Source: Sphingomonadales bacterium (GTDB lineage Bacteria > Pseudomonadota > Alphaproteobacteria > Sphingomonadales > Sphingomonadaceae). Taken from it: a DNA stretch of 64,000 nucleotides. The stretch is from assembly GCA_004173185.1 (NCBI GenBank), contig SEFZ01000005.1:1-64000 (forward strand), given 5' to 3'. The notes beneath the pieces are model-generated. The model searched no databases. It saw nothing but the letters and a program-made list of their open reading frames with translations, and was not told the DNA's origin. Numbering within the stretch: position 1 is the first letter of the stretch; each line of letters begins with the position of its first letter. The position numbers and the translations under genes are program-made. Of this stretch, positions 58,027-64,000 are shown piece by piece.

Positions 58027-58632
58027 ATGGTATTTCGTGCTTTCCGTGCCGCTGCGGCGGCAATGTTGGTCGTGCTGGCGGCAACGCCCGCCCAGGCCCA
58101 GCATTTCTCCGACAGCTACCAGTTTCTCGACGCTGTGCGGAAGGGCGACGGCACCAAGGTGGCGAAGCTCATCACCGATTCCAATGGCAGCATCCTCAAT
58201 ACCAAGAGCCGCGAGTCCGGCGAAGGCGCGCTGCACATCATCGCGCAGAAGGGTGATGCGGTTTATCTGCGCTTCCTGATCCAGAAGGGCGCCAATCCGA
58301 ACCTTCAGGACGGCGCTGGCAATTCGCCGATGATGATCGCCGTCAATTCGGGCTTTGACGAAGGCGTGTCGATCCTGATCACCTATAAAGCCAATGTGAA
58401 CCTGACGAACAACAGCGGCGAAAGCCCGCTGATCCGCGCGGTGCAACTGCGCAAGCGCGATCTCGTCGCGGTTTTGCTCGCAGCAGGCGCTGATCCCGAT
58501 AAGGCCGATGTTCTCGCCGGCATGTCTGCTCGCGATTATGCCCGCGTCGACAATCGCTCACCGGCAATCGCCAAGATGCTCGCAGATGCGCCCAAGGCTG
58601 CGGCCAACAAGACTGCCGGTCCCAGACTCTAA
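58027..58632 (+). CDS. exported ankyrin-repeat protein
   Basis: The 201-residue protein has a signal peptide (about 1-25, ending PAQAQ) and at least three ankyrin repeats (GEGALHIIAQKGDAVYLRFL, GNSPMMIAVNSGFDEGVSIL, GESPLIRAVQLRKRDLVAVL). It is probably periplasmic and mediates a protein contact. No partner can be named. Confidence 0.85.
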   Translation: MVFRAFRAAAAAMLVVLAATPAQAQHFSDSYQFLDAVRKGDGTKVAKLITDSNGSILNTKSRESGEGALHIIAQKGDAVYLRFLIQKGANPNLQDGAGNSPMMIAVNSGFDEGVSILITYKANVNLTNNSGESPLIRAVQLRKRDLVAVLLAAGADPDKADVLAGMSARDYARVDNRSPAIAKMLADAPKAAANKTAGPRL

Positions 58633-58651
58633 GCTTAGAAGCCTCTGCGTT

Positions 58652-59134
58652 TTAGAAAACCTGCTCGGCCTCTGGATCGAGCAGGTTGATCACGCGGCGT
58701 GCAGACCGCCGGGCGAAGGCGAGCGTGCATTTCTTGCGCGTCTGGCTGGCGAGCGGCACCGTTGCCGCCTCGCGTGCCACCGCCGCATCATAGCGATCCG
58801 CGACGATGATCCCGGCGCGCGCGGGCAGAAAACATTCCTGCTCGAACGGGCGCAGATCAAACCCTTCGGGCACCGCCCAGAAGAAGCGGTCGCAATGCGC
58901 GAGATAATCGTTCCATTTGCAATCCCCGAGCAGATCGGCGCGCGACACCTTGATTTCGACGATCACGATGTTGCCCCGGGAATCGATCGCCATCAGATCG
59001 GCGCGGCGCCCGCCCTCGAGCGGCACTTCGGCGATCGCCACGCAATCGTGGCGCAGCAGCATCCGCGTCACCCCACGAGCGACATCGCCGGCGATCAAGG
59101 GAAGCTCAGACGTCAAAACAGCCGGGGAGGTCAT
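58652..59134 (-). CDS. MmcB family DNA repair protein
   Basis: The 160-residue protein has the MmcB pattern with a PD-(D/E)XK-like core (LEGGRRADLMAIDSRGNIVI, VEIKVSRADLLGDCKWNDYL). In Caulobacter MmcB helps tolerate DNA damage such as mitomycin C adducts. The ATG at 59134 lies inside a 10-bp hairpin, so a downstream TTG at 59116 is a plausible alternative start (six residues shorter). Confidence 0.85.
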   Translation of the reverse strand: MTSPAVLTSELPLIAGDVARGVTRMLLRHDCVAIAEVPLEGGRRADLMAIDSRGNIVIVEIKVSRADLLGDCKWNDYLAHCDRFFWAVPEGFDLRPFEQECFLPARAGIIVADRYDAAVAREAATVPLASQTRKKCTLAFARRSARRVINLLDPEAEQVF

Positions 59135-59143
59135 CCCCGGCTG
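59119..59143 (-). terminator. terminator-like hairpin overlapping the mmcB start
   Basis: On the minus strand CAGCCGGGGA, a five-base loop and TCCCCGGCTG form a 10-bp stem followed by TTTT. It comes 40 bases after the cell-wall hydrolase stop, where a terminator is expected, but contains the annotated mmcB ATG. Confidence 0.6.
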
Positions 59144-59183
59144 TTTAGAACATTAGGCGAACGCGGGATAGCCCGCGAATCAC

Positions 59184-59831
59184 TTAGCGATAGAAAATAT
59201 GGTTGCCGACGCTGCCGACGCGGGGACGCTTCCAGCCCGGGCTGACATAACGGGCATGGAAAAACAGCGCATCAGCGACGGGCGATTCCCACAGATCCTT
59301 CTCCGCGACCTGCGCCACTGCGAGCGCCTTGCGCCACTGGGCGTTGGCCGGCGGCTTTGGCAGCTGGCCGCCACGGACGAACGAGAACTGGCCGCGCTGC
59401 GTCAACACCGAGCAGACCGAGCGCGGAAAGCGACCCGAAGTCGAGCGGTTGAGGATCACTTCGGCGACCGCGAGCTGGCCGGCAAGCGGCTCACCCTTCG
59501 ATTCATAATAGATACCAACTGCGAGGCAGTGGAGCTCGCGATCGAATTCAGCGGGAGTGCTCTGCGCCTCTACCGCTGCCGAAAGCGTAGCGAAATCATC
59601 GTCTTCGTCGCTCTCTGGCAGGGGCTGCACGATCTCCGCCGTCTGGGGGACCGGTGCTGTCGAAGCCTGGGGCGCGGGAACAACATGGTGATTCTGGGAG
59701 TTGATCCCTTGAACCGGGACGTCCTGCTTGGGGGCGTCGCTCAGGTTCGGATCAATCGGTGCGGCGTTCGCAATAGCGCCAACACAAAAAGTCACAGCCG
59801 CGATAAACGCGGCGCGTGGCATGAACTTCAT
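59184..59831 (-). CDS. cell wall hydrolase (SleB-type)
   Basis: The 215-residue protein has a signal peptide (about 1-24, ending ANAAP), a Pro-rich linker and a C-terminal hydrolase-2 domain with LAVGIYYESKGEPLAGQLAV and FSFVRGG. Such domains are lytic transglycosylase-like peptidoglycan hydrolases. The ATG at 59831 is chosen over a TTG two codons upstream. A 155-base gap without a recognisable gene follows upstream. Confidence 0.88.
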   Translation of the reverse strand: MKFMPRAAFIAAVTFCVGAIANAAPIDPNLSDAPKQDVPVQGINSQNHHVVPAPQASTAPVPQTAEIVQPLPESDEDDDFATLSAAVEAQSTPAEFDRELHCLAVGIYYESKGEPLAGQLAVAEVILNRSTSGRFPRSVCSVLTQRGQFSFVRGGQLPKPPANAQWRKALAVAQVAEKDLWESPVADALFFHARYVSPGWKRPRVGSVGNHIFYR

Positions 59832-59986
59832 TATCAATCGTTATTATGCGGTTGGCGCGCGGCACGACCCCCTTTTGTATACGGGCCGCCGGGCTAACCC
59901 CCCGACTGCGTAACCGTTCGATCTCTGACCCCGACCGGCACAACGCGTTTAAAGTGCGCCGCCTTTCTCTTCGCAGTCGCACAATG

Positions 59987-60325
59987 TCAACTAAAACCCA
60001 TCGTTACAGCGGCGAACCGTTCTCCCGATGGGATATCCAGTTCGATTACCCACAAATCTGAATCGCGCGCGCGCCGCCTATGCCAATAGTCGGTTGCATC
60101 GCGATCGTCGCTGAGCCGTGCCGGTCCCGAGGCAATCAGAGCGGGCGCACCGTTCGGCCCAAGCCCGCGCTCGAAGAATCGCGGGTTTGTGCCGCGTTCG
60201 ATAGTTAACAAAAGAATCCCGCCCGCGGTCGCATCGCCTTTGGCCAGCACCATCGCCGATCCACCCGCCTGTTCGGCAGCGCGGATCAAGGCGCTCACCA
60301 TCACGCCGCTGGCCAATCGCGCCAT
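59987..60325 (-). CDS. DUF1491 family protein
   Basis: The 112-residue protein has the DUF1491 pattern (LASGVMVSALIRAAEQAGGS, MVLAKGDATAGGILLL, a conserved RRRARDSDLWVIELDIP). The function is unknown; members are restricted to alphaproteobacteria as far as I know. Its ATG overlaps the thioesterase stop by one base and it is the last gene of the aroE string. Confidence 0.82.
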   Translation of the reverse strand: MARLASGVMVSALIRAAEQAGGSAMVLAKGDATAGGILLLTIERGTNPRFFERGLGPNGAPALIASGPARLSDDRDATDYWHRRRARDSDLWVIELDIPSGERFAAVTMGFS

Positions 60326-60798
60326 CAGTCGGTCCGGTAGCCGGGAAGCCCCGCCAGCGGGATCCGCGAACGCATGAAAGTGCCCGTTCCGCGCGCCGCT
60401 TCCTCGCCGGTGGCATCGATCAACCGCGCTTCCGCAACAAAAACGCGGCGCTGGCCGCTCACCCAGCGCCCCTCGGCCACCACTGGTCCTTCGATCAGCG
60501 GCTTGGTGAGCAGGAGGTTGAATGCGGTGGTCAGCAGGAAGCGATCGGTGACGAGGCTGTTAGCGGCATAGAAAGCCGCATCGTCGAGCATCTTGAAATA
60601 GCTCGTGCCATGCGCCGCGCCGGCAGCATGGAAATAGCGGCTGTCGATGGTGAAGCGGATTCGCGCGATGCCGCCCTCGGGGATTTCGAGGACCGAATCG
60701 AACAATTGGTTGATCGGCGCAGCGGCATAAAGCGACTCAAGCGCGCGGAAATGCGCCTCCGCCCCAGTGGGAGCAGCGCTCGGAGCGATCTCAGGCAG
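60325..60798 (-). CDS. PaaI-type hotdog thioesterase with non-standard start
   Basis: The hotdog domain is clear (YFHAAGAAHGTSYFKMLDDAA, TTAFNLLLTKPLIEGPVVAE, RWVSGQRRVFVAEARLID). The frame contains sensible N-terminal sequence (AHFRALESLYAAAPINQLF) upstream of the only standard codon, a TTG at 60705. No ATG, GTG or TTG occurs between an upstream TAG and that point. I therefore place the start at a CTG (60798) that overlaps the ptsN stop by eight bases; the TTG would give only 126 residues. Substrate unknown. Confidence 0.7.
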   Translation of the reverse strand: MPEIAPSAAPTGAEAHFRALESLYAAAPINQLFDSVLEIPEGGIARIRFTIDSRYFHAAGAAHGTSYFKMLDDAAFYAANSLVTDRFLLTTAFNLLLTKPLIEGPVVAEGRWVSGQRRVFVAEARLIDATGEEAARGTGTFMRSRIPLAGLPGYRTD

Positions 60799-61258
60799 CG
60801 TCCCGCGCCTCTACGCCGTTTAGCAAAACAAAAACCGCGTCATCCGATCCCGCACCGCGCAACTTTGCTGCAAAGGCGCGGTCGCGCAGTTTGCGCGAGA
60901 CACAGGCCAGCGCCTTGAGATGGTCCGCGCCCGCCCCGGTCGGTGACATCAGCATGAACACCAGATCGACCGGCATATCGTCGACTGCGGCAAAATCGAC
61001 CGGCTTGTTCAGCCGGGCAAAGACACCACAGACACCCTTGAGTCCCTCGAGCTTGCCGTGCGGAATCGCAATCCCGCCGCCAAACCCGGTCGAGCCGAGC
61101 TTTTCGCGCTCGGACAGGCGCGCGGCGACCTCAGCAGCGTCGAGGCCATAGGCCCGCGCCGCTGCTGCACCGAGTTGTTGGAACAAGGTTTTTTTGGTGG
61201 CCGCGCTCATGCCGGTGACCACTGCCTCCGGCACGAGCAAATCACTGATCTCAGTCAT
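60791..61258 (-). CDS. ptsN: PTS IIA-like nitrogen-regulatory protein PtsN
   Basis: The 155-residue EIIA-Ntr has the phospho-acceptor His in GIAIPHGKL, with FMLMSPTGAGADHLKAL in the C-terminal half. It is the terminal acceptor of the nitrogen PTS and regulates potassium and nitrogen responses. The ATG at 61258 is used. It follows hpf as usual, but rpoN is not present upstream of hpf. Confidence 0.93.
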   Translation of the reverse strand: MTEISDLLVPEAVVTGMSAATKKTLFQQLGAAAARAYGLDAAEVAARLSEREKLGSTGFGGGIAIPHGKLEGLKGVCGVFARLNKPVDFAAVDDMPVDLVFMLMSPTGAGADHLKALACVSRKLRDRAFAAKLRGAGSDDAVFVLLNGVEARDAA

Positions 61259-61278
61259 CTTAAAGCTCGTTGCGCTCC

Positions 61279-61878
61279 TTACGACGCGCGATTGGGTTCG
61301 ACCCAACCGATCGTCCCGTCGCCGCGGCGATAGACCATATTATGCGCGCCAGTGCCGCTGTTCATGAACAACAATGCGTTGGTGTTGCGCAGATCAAGCA
61401 TCATCACTGCGTCCGAAACCGAAGCTTCAGGCACGTCGACGCGCGTCTCGGCAACGATCAGCGGCGCTTCGGCGACTTCCTCGGCCTCCGGTTCCTCGCG
61501 GAACAGCGTGTAGCCCGCATTGTCATACGCGCTATTGTCATAGGCACCGGCGTCCGCGAACGCAGCAACCGCGCCGGCCTGGCGATCCTTGAGGCGGCGC
61601 ACATAGCGGCGCAGCTGCTTGTCGATCCGGTCCGCCGCGCCATCGAATGCACCTTCGGCCTTCTGGCCGGTGTTCGAAGCCTTGAGCACCAGCCCTTGCA
61701 TCACGTGCATCACGATATCGGTGGTGAAGCCGTGATCATGCGGGCCCTTGCCGAACGTCGCGTGCGCCGAAATCGCGCGCGAGAAATATTTGTCGGCGAT
61801 GGCTTGCAGTCGATCGGTGACCTGCGTCTGAAGCGCATCGCCCGTTGCGACCTGGTGACCAGAAACTCGGATATCCAT
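61279..61878 (-). CDS. hpf: long ribosome hibernation promoting factor
   Basis: The 199-residue protein has the N-terminal S30AE domain (MDIRVSGHQVATGDALQTQV) and the C-terminal dimerisation domain of long HPF (VMMLDLRNTNALLFMNSGTG). It joins two 70S ribosomes into inactive 100S pairs in stationary phase. Its ATG overlaps the dnaQ stop by one base. Confidence 0.94.
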   Translation of the reverse strand: MDIRVSGHQVATGDALQTQVTDRLQAIADKYFSRAISAHATFGKGPHDHGFTTDIVMHVMQGLVLKASNTGQKAEGAFDGAADRIDKQLRRYVRRLKDRQAGAVAAFADAGAYDNSAYDNAGYTLFREEPEAEEVAEAPLIVAETRVDVPEASVSDAVMMLDLRNTNALLFMNSGTGAHNMVYRRGDGTIGWVEPNRAS

Positions 61879-62594
61879 TAAGCTACCTCCGCATTAAGCG
61901 AGGAAAGCGCGCTAGGATTTCCCCAGAGCGGCTCCTCCATCCCAGAGAGAAAGGCTGCGTGACGTGCAAGTTCCGCATCCGTCGCAGCAAATTGACGAGC
62001 CGGGCGAACATGTACCCGAGTCGAAGCTTCCGCAGGCGTTTCGCGCATCACCGGCGCGTCGACCGCGAGGCCCAAAGTGATCTGCCGCCCGCCGGTCAGC
62101 TCGACATAGACCTGAGCGAGCAATTGCGCATCGAGCAACGCGCCGTGCAGCGTACGCTGGCTGAGATCGATGCCGTAGCGCGAGCAGAGCGCGTCGAGCG
62201 TGTGCTTGGCGCCGGGATGTTTCACGCGGGCGATGCCCAGCGTATCGACCATCCGATCGAACGAAACATGCGGCCGGCCGCATTGCCCCAGCTCACCGTT
62301 CAAAAACCCGAAATCGAACCCGGCATTGTGCGCGACCATCGGGCTGTCACCGATGAATTCGAGCATATCCTCGACGATCTCGTGAAAGGCCTGTTTGTCG
62401 GACAGGAAACGCTCGGACAGACCATGGACGTTGAACGCTTCGATCGGCATCGGCCGGCCGGGGTTCACATAAGCATGGAAGGTCCTGCCCGTCGCGACTC
62501 GGTTGACCAGCTCGACGCACCCGATTTCGACCAGCCGGTCACCCGCCGAGAAGCTGAGCCCGGTGGTTTCAGTGTCGAACACGATTTCACGCAT
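61878..62594 (-). CDS. dnaQ: DNA polymerase III subunit epsilon
   Basis: The 238-residue 3'-5' exonuclease has ExoI FDTETTGLSF, ExoII region AHNAGFDFGFLNGEL and ExoIII-epsilon HTLDALCSRYGID with His and Asp. It proofreads replication. The ATG at 62594 is the right start; the C-terminal polymerase-binding tail is present. It lies seven bases after coaE. Confidence 0.94.
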   Translation of the reverse strand: MREIVFDTETTGLSFSAGDRLVEIGCVELVNRVATGRTFHAYVNPGRPMPIEAFNVHGLSERFLSDKQAFHEIVEDMLEFIGDSPMVAHNAGFDFGFLNGELGQCGRPHVSFDRMVDTLGIARVKHPGAKHTLDALCSRYGIDLSQRTLHGALLDAQLLAQVYVELTGGRQITLGLAVDAPVMRETPAEASTRVHVRPARQFAATDAELARHAAFLSGMEEPLWGNPSALSSLNAEVA

Positions 62595-62601
62595 GCGAGT
62601 C

Positions 62602-63195
62602 TTATCCTCCTCGCGGACGCACGAGGCAAGCGATGACGTGATTAACCTGCGCGCGGGTGGCATCCAGCGCCGTGCCGGTGTCGATTACAAAGTCGGCACG
62701 CGCGCGTTTTTCGGCATCGGGCAACTGCTTGGCGAGGATGGCTTCGAAGCGCGACTCGGTCATGCCAGCACGCGCGAGAACGCGTTCGCGCTGAGTCGCG
62801 GCTGGTGCGGAAACCACCGCGATTTTATCGACCGTCGACCATCCGCCCGCTTCGAACAGCAACGGCACGTCGAGTACGACCAATGGAGCATCGCTGTGCG
62901 CCTCGAGAAACGCTGCCCGCGACTCGGCGACGGCGGGATGCACAATCGCTTCGAGTCGCTTGAAAGCCTCGGGCTTGCCGATCACCGCTTCGCCCAGCGC
63001 GGTTCGATTAACTCCCTCGGGACCCGTTGTATCTGGAAAATCGGCTTCGATTGCCGCGACCAATGCCCCCCCGGGCCCCTGCAACCGGTGCACTTCGGCA
63101 TCGGCATCGAACACCGGCACGCCAGCATCTGCAAACATCGCGGCCACCGTCGATTTGCCCATGCCGATCGATCCGGTAAGGCCCAAAATGATCAT
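62602..63195 (-). CDS. coaE: dephospho-CoA kinase
   Basis: The 197-residue protein has the P-loop GLTGSIGMGKSTVAAMFADA and the CoaE lid/substrate blocks (GVPVFDADAEVHRL, VVLDVPLLFEAGG). It phosphorylates dephospho-CoA in the last step of CoA synthesis. It overlaps the aroE stop by four bases. Confidence 0.95.
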   Translation of the reverse strand: MIILGLTGSIGMGKSTVAAMFADAGVPVFDADAEVHRLQGPGGALVAAIEADFPDTTGPEGVNRTALGEAVIGKPEAFKRLEAIVHPAVAESRAAFLEAHSDAPLVVLDVPLLFEAGGWSTVDKIAVVSAPAATQRERVLARAGMTESRFEAILAKQLPDAEKRARADFVIDTGTALDATRAQVNHVIACLVRPRGG

Positions 63196-64000
63196 GCGGT
63201 GAGGATTGCCCGCAATTCCTCATCCCGGTCGCGCGGCGGTTCGGCGCCAAAGAAGAGTTCGAACGCTAAAGCTGCCTGTCCGATCAGCATATCGAGCCCA
63301 TCGACGGTATCGAGTTCGCGGTCGCGCGCCTGGGCCAGCAGATCGGTCTCCAGCGGCGCATAAACAATGTCATAGACCACCGCATCTTCCGGCAATGCCG
63401 ACAGATCGATCTCCAGCGGCGGCTGCCCCTGCATCCCCAACGCACTCGCATTCACCACCAGGGCGGCCGCCGGCAACGGCGAACCCAGCGGCAGCGCATC
63501 GCCCTTCAAGCCAAAGCTCGACAGCAAGGCCGCAGCCTTGAGCACATTGCGGTTCATCACCGTCACCCGCTTTACGCCGAGCTTGGAAAGCGCAAACAAT
63601 ATCGCCCGCGCGGCACCGCCCGCGCCGATCACCACGGCATGCTTGCCCTCAAGCTCGAGGCCCGCGATCGGCGCATAGAATCCGCCTGCGTCGGTGTTGG
63701 TGCCGATCAGCGCATCGCCATCGCGCACCACCGTGTTGATCGCGCCGATCGAATCGCGCACGCCGCCGCGATCCTCGACCAGATCGAGCGCTGCCTGCTT
63801 GTGCGGGATAGTGATGTTGCAACCGCGCCAGTCCGGATCGGCCTTTCGCGCTTCAAAATAGGCGGCGAGTTCTTCGGGCTTCACATGCGCCGCCCGATAC
63901 TCCGCCTCGATGCCCAGCGCCTTGAGCCAGAAGCCGTGGATCGCAGGAGATTTGGAGTGACTGATCGGATCGCCAATCACTTCGGCGTAGACCTGCCCTG
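63192..64000 (-). CDS. aroE: shikimate dehydrogenase, 5' end beyond the window
   Basis: The visible part has the AroE start block IGDPISHSKSPAIHGFWLKA, the NITIPHKQAALD motif and the NADP-binding VIGAGGAARAILFALSK. The frame stays open to the window edge, with residues GQVYAEVIGDP before the GTG at 63980, so the true start is probably upstream of 64000. It reduces 3-dehydroshikimate in aromatic synthesis and heads the aroE-coaE-dnaQ string. Confidence 0.93.
   Translation of the reverse strand, partial: GQVYAEVIGDPISHSKSPAIHGFWLKALGIEAEYRAAHVKPEELAAYFEARKADPDWRGCNITIPHKQAALDLVEDRGGVRDSIGAINTVVRDGDALIGTNTDAGGFYAPIAGLELEGKHAVVIGAGGAARAILFALSKLGVKRVTVMNRNVLKAAALLSSFGLKGDALPLGSPLPAAALVVNASALGMQGQPPLEIDLSALPEDAVVYDIVYAPLETDLLAQARDRELDTVDGLDMLIGQAALAFELFFGAEPPRDRDEELRAILTA

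Overview
The window is a dense, GC-rich, fully chromosomal stretch of an alphaproteobacterium, most probably a Sphingomonadaceae member (Sphingomonas or a close relative). Pointers to this are a COQ9-family protein, MmcB, DUF1489 and DUF1491 proteins, a class I lysyl-tRNA synthetase, a CrtZ-type carotenoid hydroxylase, the rpmF-plsX-fabH-ihfA-merR string and the tyrC-hisC / metX-metW neighbourhood. I see no IS element, prophage, CRISPR array, rRNA or recognisable tRNA. Genes are tightly packed, with many ATGA/GTGA/TGATG overlaps and several convergent genes that overlap at their 3' ends.

Layout. 1-5 kb: MATE exporter, zinc-ribbon/DUF3426 membrane protein, ftsE-ftsX, a YdcF-like protein and a PlsC-type acyltransferase. 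5-12 kb: tyrC-hisC (minus strand), then a Tat-exported flavin amine oxidase and metX-GNAT-metW-pirin. 11.7-16.5 kb (minus): DMT exporter, COQ9 protein, feoA-feoB behind a Fur-like box, ssb, a lipoprotein. 16.5-22.4 kb: an Old Yellow Enzyme, then a riboflavin cluster (ribD, ribE, a ribBX-type gene with a degenerate RibA half, ribH) and a TonB energy transducer. 22.4-31.4 kb: gltX, prs, TauE exporter, a monooxygenase, an MFS exporter, a bacterial CDC48-like double-AAA ATPase, and a GcvA-type LysR gene. 31.5-37 kb: fused pabB-pabC, aspartate aminotransferase, exported MsrA, DUF1489, MgtE. 37-41.2 kb: cyclophilin, MAPEG protein, rpmF-plsX-fabH-ihfA-merR. 41.2-50 kb: SixA, DinG-type helicase, DoxX-like protein, class I LysRS, nhaA, HDAC-like deacetylase, MFS exporter. 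50-56 kb: etfB-etfA, sucC, crtZ, msrB, PBP1A. 56-64 kb (mostly minus): sco-ycgN-metallopeptidase, ankyrin protein, mmcB, cell-wall hydrolase, and the aroE-coaE-dnaQ-hpf-ptsN-thioesterase-DUF1491 string, with aroE cut by the window edge.

Most genes are housekeeping: division, envelope lipids, amino-acid and cofactor synthesis, iron uptake, redox repair and energy metabolism. The most interesting non-coding signal lies between the CDC48-like ATPase and the LysR gene. There a perfect T-N11-A LysR-type box overlaps the LysR promoter, and a strong UUCG-loop intrinsic terminator on the opposite strand ends a transcript with no annotated gene. This layout resembles gcvA/gcvB of enterobacteria and may encode an undescribed sRNA or micropeptide. 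Other points worth checking are a thioesterase with no standard start codon, an mmcB start codon buried in a terminator-like hairpin, the catalytically degenerate RibA half, and a structured rpmF leader.
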